From NCBI GenBank assembly GCA_022360375.1, contig JAKSCW010000466.1, positions 1-5,210 on the forward strand: a stretch of 5,210 nt of DNA, in the 5' to 3' direction. The DNA is from Balneolales bacterium (lineage in GTDB: Bacteria; Bacteroidota; Rhodothermia; Balneolales; Balneolaceae). This document shows positions 1 to 5,209 of this stretch, in pieces. Under the pieces are notes generated by a model that saw only the letters and a list, made by a program, of their open reading frames with translations, was not told the DNA's origin and made no database searches. Made by a program: the position numbers and the translations under genes. The first letter of the stretch is position 1. Every line of letters starts with the position of its first letter.

Positions 1-117
1 GGAGCAGAAATTGACGGTCGTCCTGTAAAAGTGAATGAAGCACGGCCTAAAGAGGACAGACCGCGAGGCGGCGGTGGAAACTACCGAGGAGGAGGTGGCG
101 GAAGAGACCGTTACTAG
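1..117 (+). CDS. RRM-family RNA-binding protein, C-terminal end (partial)
   Basis: The frame is open from the first base and stops at TAG 115-117, giving the last 38 residues. It begins GAEIDGRPVKVNEARPKED and ends in a Gly/Arg-rich tail (GGGGNYRGGGGGRDRY). The piece 'I/LDGRPVKVNEA' is the typical final beta-strand of a single RRM domain in the small bacterial glycine-rich RNA-binding proteins related to cyanobacterial Rbp proteins. Those proteins bind single-stranded RNA and are often cold-induced. The RNP1 and RNP2 motifs would lie upstream of the window, so RNA binding is inferred from the tail and last strand only. A terminator follows 22 bp after the stop, so this gene ends its own transcript. 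Confidence 0.8.
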   Translation, partial: GAEIDGRPVKVNEARPKEDRPRGGGGNYRGGGGGRDRY

Positions 118-138
118 CCCCAATTCTCAGTCTTGTAT

Positions 139-169
139 AAAGCCCATTCGATTTCGTCTGGGCTTTTTT
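139..169 (+). terminator. Rho-independent terminator of the RRM gene
   Basis: An 8-bp stem pairs AAAGCCCA (139-146) with TGGGCTTT (159-166) around a 12-nt loop. The right arm runs into a T-tract (164-169, then ATTTTC). It lies 22 bp after the TAG of the RRM gene and points the same way, so it should separate that transcript from ybjQ. Confidence 0.85.
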
Positions 170-230
170 ATTTTCTATAGTAACCAAACTCTGGTAAAAC
201 AGTAGAAAGAGAATTCTTATTAATAAAAAC

Positions 231-234
231 GGAG
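231..234 (+). promoter_or_regulatory. Ribosome binding site of ybjQ
   Basis: GGAG sits 6 nt before ATG 241 and 12 nt before the in-frame ATG at 247, so it favours the 241 start. That start also gives the same N-terminal length before 'TLEG' as I recall for E. coli YbjQ. Confidence 0.6.
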
Positions 235-240
235 ATTTTC

Positions 241-561
241 ATGTTAATGACTACTACTAATACTCTTGAGGGCAAAGAAATCAATAAATATTTAGGTGTT
301 GTCACGGGAGAAGCCATTCTTGGAGCCAATATTTTCAAGGATTTTTTTGCAGGCATAAGAGACATCGTTGGTGGACGCTCGGGGGCCTATGAACAAGCTT
401 TGCAAGATGCACGAAGAATGGCATTTGCTGAACTGGAAGAAAAAGCGCGCCGGGTTGGAGCTAATGCCATTGTAGGTATCGATATCGATTACGAAACAAT
501 TGGAGCCAATGGCAGCATGTTGATGGTATCAGTAACTGGTACAGCGGTAAGTGCTTCTTAA
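241..561 (+). CDS. ybjQ: YbjQ/DUF74-family protein
   Basis: This 106-residue protein matches the YbjQ family (Pfam YbjQ_1, PF01906) over its whole length. Diagnostic stretches are GVVTGEAILGANIF (19-32), the DFFAGIRDIVGGRSGAYE segment (34-51), GANAIVGIDIDYET (73-86) and NGSMLMVSVTGTAV (90-103). The length equals the usual family length of about 100-110 residues. Family members are small cytoplasmic proteins that form ring-like oligomers. Some databases call them 'putative heavy-metal-binding', but the biochemical function is unknown. This copy contains no cysteine and no histidine, which argues against classical soft-metal chelation. It appears monocistronic: a terminator precedes it and a hairpin begins 9 bp after its stop. 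I saw no convincing promoter in 170-230, although that stretch is AT-rich. Confidence 0.95.
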   Translation: MLMTTTNTLEGKEINKYLGVVTGEAILGANIFKDFFAGIRDIVGGRSGAYEQALQDARRMAFAELEEKARRVGANAIVGIDIDYETIGANGSMLMVSVTGTAVSAS

Positions 562-569
562 CAACAAAA

Positions 570-598
570 AATCCCGCACCGGATCTCGATGCGGGATT
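570..598 (-). terminator. Rho-independent terminator of the minus-strand coiled-coil gene
   Basis: A 9-bp stem pairs AATCCCGCA (570-578) with TGCGGGATT (590-598) around an 11-nt loop. On the minus strand the stem is followed by a T-run (bases 571-566, then GTTGTT), the classic form. On the plus strand it is followed by ACTCCAT, with no T-tract. It therefore mainly ends the leftward transcript whose last gene stops at 631. It may also protect the 3' end of ybjQ mRNA, whose stop is only 8 bp upstream. Confidence 0.8.
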
Positions 599-630
599 AC
601 TCCATAAGTTTCCCTGTCTCTTTCTCTCTG

Positions 631-1182
631 CTATCTTGTCTCAACTAGGTCGTCTCTCATTGTTTCTTTGAATTCGTACATGATCCTGCGATGTTCATTT
701 TCATTTATTAAGCCTCTTCTTCGATGAATCAATTGTAAGTCATCAAACCGAATGTATAATCTCTCCTGTTTTTCCAATCTCTGATTTACTACCTGAATCT
801 CTCGTCTTATCTCTTGTTTCTCTTGCAACACACCGTTTTTCCTGCTCTGTATCCTTCCTGACCTAAATGCATTTCTTTCTCTTACATTTTGAGAATTTGA
901 TTCAAGCAACATATCTAAAGCATTAAGCTTTGCAGCAGTTTCGCGAATTTCTCTCTCCATATCTTCAAGTATATGATTTTTTGCATTTATCGCTGTAATC
1001 CGGTCTCCGATCATTAATGCATACGAAAATTGATCTAGCTCTCTTTCAAATACTCTTATCTCGTGAATATCACTTCTGACACTGTGACCAGAGTTGTAAT
1101 TTCCGTACGAGGTATAAACCTGGGTAAAAGCCGTAGTAGTTGATGCTGCAATAAATATGAGTATTAACTTCACTCGTTTCAT
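631..1182 (-). CDS. Secreted coiled-coil protein of unknown function
   Basis: I do not recognise a family for this 183-residue protein. Residues 1-21 (MKRVKLILIFIAASTTTAFTQ) form a Sec-type signal peptide with a basic N-region and hydrophobic core, so the product is probably periplasmic or exported. A short polar stretch rich in Tyr, Ser, Gly and Asn follows (22-40). Residues about 40-155 are strongly charged with Leu/Ile repeats (for example EKQEIRREIQVVNQRLEKQE, 121-140), indicating long alpha-helical coiled coils. There are no cysteines, membrane segments after the signal, or recognisable catalytic motifs. The start is supported by AGGAG at 1188-1192, 5 nt before the ATG. It lies 90 bp downstream of the ABC permease and is the last gene before a terminator. 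A structural or envelope role is only a guess. Confidence 0.75.
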   Translation of the reverse strand: MKRVKLILIFIAASTTTAFTQVYTSYGNYNSGHSVRSDIHEIRVFERELDQFSYALMIGDRITAINAKNHILEDMEREIRETAAKLNALDMLLESNSQNVRERNAFRSGRIQSRKNGVLQEKQEIRREIQVVNQRLEKQERLYIRFDDLQLIHRRRGLINENEHRRIMYEFKETMRDDLVETR

Positions 1183-1187
1183 GTGTT

Positions 1188-1192
1188 CTCCT
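1188..1192 (-). promoter_or_regulatory. Ribosome binding site of the coiled-coil protein gene
   Basis: AGGAG on the minus strand is 5 nt from the ATG at 1182. It is the clearest Shine-Dalgarno among the leftward genes; most of the others lack one. Confidence 0.6.
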
Positions 1193-1241
1193 GTCCTGAT
1201 GACTTTTGTTACACATATAACGACTGTAAAAAGCCTTAGTT

Positions 1242-1261
1242 TCTCACATATTGATGTGAGA
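1242..1261 (-). repeat. Inverted repeat between permease and coiled-coil gene
   Basis: TCTCACAT (1242-1249) pairs with ATGTGAGA (1254-1261) around a 4-nt loop, giving a perfect 8-bp hairpin 11 bp after the permease stop. On the minus strand the next T-run (GGCTTTTT) starts about 9 nt beyond the stem, which is too far for a standard terminator. It could be a weak terminator, an mRNA-stabilising hairpin that lowers expression of the downstream gene, or a symmetric protein-binding site. Confidence 0.45.
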
Positions 1262-1272
1262 TTAACCGTTTT

Positions 1273-2484
1273 TTATTCATGCCTTATTGCATCGATAGGA
1301 TCTAACTGAGATGCTCTCCAGGCTGGATATGTACCAAATACAACTCCAATAACGGTAGCCAGGATGAAGATCAAAAAGGCAGTTTCAATACGAACAGCTG
1401 CTGAAAACCCTGCCCCGGACATGTTATTCACTATTGGAACAAATATCGTTACTCCAATAATACCCAGAAGCCAACCAAGTGATGAACCAACAAGAGAAAT
1501 AGTTATCGACTCAGACATGAATTGAAGAATTATATCTTTCTTTTTTGCTCCGGTAGCTTTCCGTATCCCGATTTCTTTTGTTCTTTCGGTCACAGAGATT
1601 AAAAGTACATTCATCACACCTATTCCGCCTACCAATACAGAAATTCCCGTAATTGCCCCCATAATCAATTTGAACAGTAGAATTCCCCGGGAAAATTGCT
1701 CTACCCTCGCTCTATTACTGGTAACTGAAAAAGCATCGCTTCCTTGTTCAAATTCTTCATCTAACCATTCTTCAATTTCTTTTTCAATTGCTGGAATTTC
1801 CTCTGCCAACAATGCTTTCAGTGTAAGAGTTGGGAAACTACTTTCCTGACTCCGATATACCGAAATGGGGATATATACAAATGGAAGATCATTTTCTTTT
1901 ACATCAAAAATCCCAACAATTTCAAAATCCTCACCTTTTAAAGTGAAGCTTTCCCCAATTGCTTCATCGGTTTTCAGCCCCAATTTTTCTGTTATGATGT
2001 TTGATACGACAGCCACTCGCTTTTCGTCTTTCACATCCTGAGCTGATATAAAGCGTCCATGACGCAGAGAATCATTAACAAACTCTTTGGTTTGATGCAT
2101 GATCCCCTGCAAATAAACTGCCGATACTGAATCATCTTTTTGTATTTGGGTTGTTCTCCTATCTGTTAATTCAATAAAGGCTTTTTGATGAAATACTTCT
2201 TCGGCTTCAAACGCATGTTCGGTTGAGATTTCCGGTCGGTTTTCTACCCTTACTCTTATATCATCTACTGTTTTATATGCATTTGATGATACAGTAATAA
2301 TGTTGAGTGAAGTTGTATTGGCAAGCTGCTCCCTGCCGGTTTGTTCTAATCCATCTCCCAAGGCAAGTATAGCAACAAGAGAAGCAACACCAATTATAAT
2401 GCCAAGTGTAGAAAGGAATGTATGAAGAGGATTAGCCCTGATATTATGCAGAGCTATTACTACAGACTTTAAAAAATATTGCAT
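1273..2484 (-). CDS. MacB/FtsX-type ABC transporter permease
   Basis: This 403-residue permease has the MacB architecture. TM1 (about 22-44) begins just after the short cytoplasmic N-terminus NIRANPLHTFLSTLGIIIGV. A large extracytoplasmic MacB_PCD-type domain follows (about 45-265). A C-terminal FtsX domain has three helices (about 268-297, 323-352, 366-388). The hallmark segment GGIGVMNVLLISVTERTKEI starts at residue 286 and continues into GIRKATGAKK. The C-terminus PAWRASQLDPIDAIRHE is equally typical. Length is normal for the stand-alone permease; the protein has no ATP-binding domain. Such permeases usually work as mechanotransmission pumps with a separate LolD/MacB-like ATPase and often a periplasmic adaptor, moving lipoproteins, peptides or drugs across the envelope. 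Neither partner is in the window, so the substrate cannot be named. It follows the DUF2141 gene by 50 bp. No Shine-Dalgarno is seen at proper spacing; GGG abuts the ATG. Confidence 0.93.
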   Translation of the reverse strand: MQYFLKSVVIALHNIRANPLHTFLSTLGIIIGVASLVAILALGDGLEQTGREQLANTTSLNIITVSSNAYKTVDDIRVRVENRPEISTEHAFEAEEVFHQKAFIELTDRRTTQIQKDDSVSAVYLQGIMHQTKEFVNDSLRHGRFISAQDVKDEKRVAVVSNIITEKLGLKTDEAIGESFTLKGEDFEIVGIFDVKENDLPFVYIPISVYRSQESSFPTLTLKALLAEEIPAIEKEIEEWLDEEFEQGSDAFSVTSNRARVEQFSRGILLFKLIMGAITGISVLVGGIGVMNVLLISVTERTKEIGIRKATGAKKKDIILQFMSESITISLVGSSLGWLLGIIGVTIFVPIVNNMSGAGFSAAVRIETAFLIFILATVIGVVFGTYPAWRASQLDPIDAIRHE

Positions 2485-2501
2485 CCCAATTTATTTTGGG
2501 A
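2484..2501 (-). repeat. Small hairpin at the permease start codon
   Basis: TCCCAA (2484-2489) pairs with TTGGGA (2496-2501) around a 6-nt loop. On the mRNA this 6-bp hairpin lies directly before the ATG and includes its first base. It might reduce initiation, but the stem is short and may be chance. Confidence 0.25.
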
Positions 2502-2534
2502 GCGCTTTACGCCTTGAAACCTGGGTTGTTTCAG

Positions 2535-2981
2535 TTATTTAATCATGATTTCGTGTACGAATTCCGTGTGTACAACTTCAAAGGCTGAATCGTCCCAGGA
2601 AGCGGGTCCAAATCGCCCACGGGCATTATTTGAAAAACCATATCGCTCCTTCGGAATACCCAACATGTTGGTATCCAGCTTTCCGTTGGTATTTTTATCA
2701 TGATACACTGCTATCGCATATTTACCGAAAGGAAGTGCGTTTATTTGCCAATTGATTGTTGTACTATCGGCGGGCAGAACTACAGCATACACGGGTTCCT
2801 TCGTATATTTTTCTTCAGAATCGAACATAGCAATCCGAACCTCACCTTCAGCTTCACCCAATCCATTGATCTGTAGAATAAACGAAGAAGTCTCATCCAT
2901 ATAATCGGGCAGTTCCTGAGCCTGCGCAGATGTTAAAACCTGGAGAGTTCCCAGAACCAAAGAGAAAACCAATAATCGCAT
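2535..2981 (-). CDS. DUF2141 secreted protein
   Basis: This 148-residue protein has a signal peptide (1-21, hydrophobic LLVFSLVLGTL core, likely cleavage after AQA at 19-21). The mature domain matches DUF2141 (PF09912). The signature region is FGKYAIAVYHDKNTNGKLDT (85-104), followed by GIPKERYGFSNNARGRFGP (108-126) and the WDDSAF segment (129-134). The DKNTNGKLD stretch (95-103) resembles a calcium-loop pattern of spaced Asp/Asn residues, so Ca2+ binding is plausible but unproven. Family members are small exported beta-rich proteins of unknown function, common in Bacteroidota and Proteobacteria. The ATG is preceded by AT-rich sequence with no Shine-Dalgarno. It lies between csaA (100 bp upstream) and the permease (50 bp downstream), so a shared transcript with the permease is likely. 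Confidence 0.92.
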   Translation of the reverse strand: MRLLVFSLVLGTLQVLTSAQAQELPDYMDETSSFILQINGLGEAEGEVRIAMFDSEEKYTKEPVYAVVLPADSTTINWQINALPFGKYAIAVYHDKNTNGKLDTNMLGIPKERYGFSNNARGRFGPASWDDSAFEVVHTEFVHEIMIK

Positions 2982-3081
2982 AAATATTATCTAAAATTTG
3001 CTCGCTACCTACGAACTATTGAATTAAATGTTGTGCGGCAATTTAACATCCACCTCGAATAAATCATTCTCTTCAAATGAA

Positions 3082-3420
3082 TTATCCTAATTTAGTACCA
3101 TTCTTAATCGACCGGTCCGGAACGGCCAGTAACACATATCCACTTTCGTCATAAAAGCCCGTTATTAAACACTCACTCATAAACGGACCTATTTGTTTTG
3201 CCGGGAAATTGACTACTCCGATAACCTGCTTTCCTGTAAGTTCTTCTTTGTTGTAATGATGTGTAATCTGGGCTGAAGATTTCCGAATCCCAATTTCTTC
3301 TCCGAAATCAACTTCCAATTTATACGCTTTTTTTTGAGCTTCAGGAAAATCGCGAGCAGAAATAATAGTTCCTACTCTTAATTCAACTTGCTCAAATTCT
3401 TTCCATGTAATTTTTTTCAT
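3082..3420 (-). CDS. csaA: CsaA-like tRNA-binding domain protein
   Basis: This 112-residue protein is a single tRNA-binding (Trbp111/EMAP-II type OB-fold, PF01588) domain of the CsaA family, at full family length. Visible signatures are VELRVGTII (12-20), KLEVDFG (34-40), KSSAQIT (47-53), GVVNFPAKQIGPFMSE (68-83) and the end GTKLG (108-112). CsaA is a homodimeric cytoplasmic protein. In Bacillus it was described as having chaperone-like activity linked to protein export, and structurally it resembles the tRNA-binding domain of methionyl-tRNA synthetase. The exact cellular role is unsettled. The start at 3420 is fixed by family alignment ('MxxITWKEFEQVELRVG'). Its leader is odd: the T-tract of the glutamine synthetase terminator ends at 3424 and only GGA lies between it and the ATG, so there is no usable Shine-Dalgarno. 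Confidence 0.93.
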   Translation of the reverse strand: MKKITWKEFEQVELRVGTIISARDFPEAQKKAYKLEVDFGEEIGIRKSSAQITHHYNKEELTGKQVIGVVNFPAKQIGPFMSECLITGFYDESGYVLLAVPDRSIKNGTKLG

Positions 3421-3423
3421 TCC

Positions 3424-3464
3424 AAAAAATAAAAAACCTGACTTCCTCTCGAAAATCAGGTTTT
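3424..3464 (-). terminator. Rho-independent terminator of glutamine synthetase
   Basis: On the minus strand AAAACCTGA (3464-3456) pairs with TCAGGTTTT (3441-3433), a 9-bp stem. The loop can add a TTC/GAA mini-stem. The right arm runs into T-rich sequence (3436-3424, two T6 runs split by one A). It lies 20 bp after the glutamine synthetase stop. The plus-strand side has only TTTT after the stem, so termination is mainly leftward. Its T-tract ends 3 bp before the csaA ATG. Confidence 0.88.
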
Positions 3465-3484
3465 CATCTCGTAGGTAAAATCTA

Positions 3485-4498
3485 CTATCCGGTTACTGTT
3501 TTCACAGTTTTAATAATTCGGGCAGCAACTTTATAGGGGTCTGCGTTAGATGCAACTCGCCGATCTTCCAGGTATCCACTCCAGCCATGAGTAGCTGTGT
3601 AAATAGGAATACGAATAGAGGCACCGCGATCAGAAACACCATATGAAAATTGATCAATAGATTGTGTTTCGTGTTCTCCAGTCAAGCGCTGCTCATTATG
3701 AGCACCATATACTGCAATATGCTCGTCAACAACGGGACGGAAAGCCTCGCAAACCGCTTCAATTTTTTCTTTAGAACCTGCTGTACGAATGTATTCATTA
3801 GAAAAATTCGCATGCATTCCGGAACCATTCCAATCTGTATCTCCCATTGGCTTTGGATGGTACTCAATATAAACTCCGTATTTCTCAGAAAGTCGCTCCA
3901 TTAAATATCGGGCTACCCAGATCTGATCTCCAGCTGACTGAGCTCCTTTGGCAAAAATTTGCCATTCCCATTGTCCGGCAGCCACTTCGCCATTTGTTCC
4001 TTCTACGTTTAGACCCGCATCCAGGCAAATATCCAAATGCTCATCTTTGAAGGCTCGTCCAAAAGCATTTTGACCACCAACACCACAGTAATATGGGCCT
4101 TGAGGTTCGGGGTATCCGTTTAAAGGGAAGCCAAGTGGACGCTTGGTTTCAGGATCCATCAAAAAATACTCTTGTTCGAATCCAAACCAAAAATCATCAT
4201 CTTCGTCATCAATGGTAGCCCGCCCATTAGATTCGTGCGGTGTTCCATCTGCATTTAGTACTTCAGTCATTACCAGATAACCATTCTTGATTTCCGGGTC
4301 TGTGAAAATAGCTACTGGTTTTAATAAACAGTCTGAACTGCTTCCATCAGCCTGTAATGTTGAGCTACCATCAAATGACCATTCAGGACAATCCTCTAGC
4401 TTGCCACTGAAGTCTTTAACGATTTTTGTTTTACTTCTTAAACTTTGCGTCGGCTTGTAACCGTCAAGCCAAATATACTCTAGTTTTGCGAACGCCAT
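3485..4498 (-). CDS. Glutamine synthetase, type II (GSII)
   Basis: Makes glutamine from glutamate, ammonia and ATP in the cytoplasm, the main ammonia-assimilation step. The protein is 337 residues, the GSII (eukaryotic-like) size, not the roughly 470 residues of bacterial GSI. Visible motifs are the N-terminal signature WSFDGSST (40-47), the metal-binding FGFEQEYFLMD (105-115, Glu108 and Glu110), EGTNGEVAAGQWEWQ (166-180), the ATP/glutamate-site NGSGMHANFS (224-233), NEQRLTGEHET (268-278), the SDRGASIRIP Arg loop (289-298) and GYLEDRR (308-314). No catalytic motif is missing. The frame is open upstream to a TTG at 4534, but the ATG at 4498 gives the family-standard start MAFAKLEYIWLDG. There is no clear Shine-Dalgarno. 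GSII enzymes are not adenylylated in the way GSI is. A candidate promoter lies at 4544-4573 and a terminator follows, so the gene is probably monocistronic. Confidence 0.97.
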   Translation of the reverse strand: MAFAKLEYIWLDGYKPTQSLRSKTKIVKDFSGKLEDCPEWSFDGSSTLQADGSSSDCLLKPVAIFTDPEIKNGYLVMTEVLNADGTPHESNGRATIDDEDDDFWFGFEQEYFLMDPETKRPLGFPLNGYPEPQGPYYCGVGGQNAFGRAFKDEHLDICLDAGLNVEGTNGEVAAGQWEWQIFAKGAQSAGDQIWVARYLMERLSEKYGVYIEYHPKPMGDTDWNGSGMHANFSNEYIRTAGSKEKIEAVCEAFRPVVDEHIAVYGAHNEQRLTGEHETQSIDQFSYGVSDRGASIRIPIYTATHGWSGYLEDRRVASNADPYKVAARIIKTVKTVTG

Positions 4499-4543
4499 AT
4501 TAGTGATTATGTTTTTATTGAAGATCGATAACAATTAGCCGGT

Positions 4544-4573
4544 AATATAAAGGGATTTTCCCAAAACACTCAA
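4544..4573 (-). promoter_or_regulatory. Candidate promoter of glutamine synthetase
   Basis: Minus strand: TTGAGT (4573-4568), an 18-bp spacer, then TATATT (4549-4544). The second box matches 5 of 6 bases of TATAAT and the first 4 of 6 of TTGACA. Transcription would start near 4537, giving a leader of about 39 nt. The region is AT-rich, so chance matches are possible. Confidence 0.4.
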
Positions 4574-4590
4574 AAAAATTAATTCAAAAA

Positions 4591-4599
4591 TTATCCACA
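4591..4599 (+). promoter_or_regulatory. Perfect DnaA box
   Basis: TTATCCACA is identical to the strong consensus DnaA-binding 9-mer. It sits in AT-rich intergenic DNA between the divergent glutamine synthetase and menA genes. A single match is only suggestive; related sequences lie at 4747-4780. Confidence 0.45.
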
Positions 4600-4617
4600 T
4601 ATAAATAAAATAGGCCA

Positions 4618-4639
4618 AAAAGCGCTTTTACTTTATAAT
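4618..4639 (+). promoter_or_regulatory. Palindrome and TATAAT box upstream of menA
   Basis: AAAAGCGCTTTT (4618-4629) is a perfect 12-bp palindrome. Five bases later comes TATAAT (4634-4639), a perfect -10 hexamer on the plus strand. No good -35 hexamer is seen (4611-4616 reads TAGGCC), which is where an activator or repressor site could matter. The palindrome lies in the promoter spacer, a usual place for an operator. Regulation is inferred. Confidence 0.35.
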
Positions 4640-4746
4640 TTTTATTCTCGAGTAGCACAAGATTATTCCAGTTAAAGGGTTTATTTCAAATTTTTGATAT
4701 CGACTGGGTTTAAAACCTACTATTTCGTTGTTATCTTCTTACTTAG

Positions 4747-4780
4747 TTTTCCACATCTTTTATCCCCATTTATTTACACA
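4747..4780 (+). promoter_or_regulatory. Group of DnaA-box-like 9-mers
   Basis: Three same-strand 9-mers lie 12-13 bp apart: TTTTCCACA (4747-4755, fits TTWTNCACA), TTATCCCCA (4760-4768, one mismatch to TTATCCACA) and ATTTACACA (4772-4780, one mismatch to TTWTNCACA). The group ends exactly at the probable menA start codon. Only the first is a good box. Confidence 0.3.
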
Positions 4781-5209
4781 TTGAATTCATCCAAAATAAA
4801 AATTTGGGTAGATGCGGCCAGACCAAAAACTTTGGCTGCTGCTTTTACACCAGTACTGGTTGGCGCTAGTATCGCCTGGTATGATTCAGCTTTTGTTTGG
4901 GTGAATACTTCTATTGCTTTAGTGTGTGCGTTTCTTATCCAAATTGGTACCAACTTTGCCAACGATTATTTTGATTTTGTAAAAGGGGCAGACACTGAAG
5001 AACGAATCGGATTCCAGCGAGCGACTGCTTCGGGGCTGATTTCTCCAAAAACTATGCTAAATGCTACGATTTTTACCATGGTAATGGCATTTGTATCAGG
5101 ATTGTATCTGGTTTGGGTGGGTGGATATACCATCCTGATTATTGGAGTCTTTTCCTTGTTGTTTCATAACATTTTTTGTTTGCAATTTCGATGCCCATCC
5201 CTTCGTTGA
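4781..5209 (+). CDS. menA: MenA-like prenyltransferase, N-terminal part; 3' end disrupted or divergent
   Basis: The N-terminal part matches 1,4-dihydroxy-2-naphthoate polyprenyltransferase (UbiA superfamily), the membrane enzyme that prenylates DHNA in menaquinone synthesis. Counting from TTG 4781, signatures are IWVDAARPKTLAAAFTPVLVG (from residue 7), a transmembrane helix (about 41-59), the Mg-prenyl-diphosphate motif NDYFDFVKGAD (61-71) and ERIGFQRATASGLISP (74-89). Two more hydrophobic helices follow. The start is uncertain. TTG 4781 gives the usual short N-terminus (NSSKIKIWVDAARPKT), while TTG 4694 would add 29 hydrophobic residues not typical of the family. No Shine-Dalgarno supports either. 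After GVFSLLF (ending at 5164) the family continues with a Gly/Pro-rich segment of the type GILYTGGP; here the frame reads HNIFCLQFRCPSLR and stops at TGA 5207-5209. Normal MenA is about 290-310 residues, so this is about half a protein. Confidence 0.8.
   Translation: MNSSKIKIWVDAARPKTLAAAFTPVLVGASIAWYDSAFVWVNTSIALVCAFLIQIGTNFANDYFDFVKGADTEERIGFQRATASGLISPKTMLNATIFTMVMAFVSGLYLVWVGGYTILIIGVFSLLFHNIFCLQFRCPSLR

Noticed and set aside
168..365. Minus-strand open frame across the ybjQ start
   Set aside because: It overlaps the conserved ybjQ coding sequence and the preceding terminator; there is no family resemblance.
3025..3080. Minus-strand stretch after csaA reading SFEENDLFEVDVKLPHNI then TAA, which looks protein-like
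   Set aside because: It has no start codon and is preceded in frame by TAG within the csaA end. At about 20 codons it is too short to support; it could be a gene remnant but nothing shows this.
3650..4050. Open frames on both strands inside the glutamine synthetase gene
   Set aside because: They overlap a fully convincing enzyme frame, have unusual compositions and no ribosome binding sites; they are shadows.
4499..4534. N-terminal extension of glutamine synthetase from TTG 4534 (MLSIFNKNIITN)
   Set aside because: The family starts at MAFAKLEY (ATG 4498). The extension begins with TTG and would put the start about 3 nt from the predicted transcription start.
4774..4962. Minus-strand open frame antisense to menA
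   Set aside because: It lies opposite a strongly conserved MenA coding segment and has no independent support.
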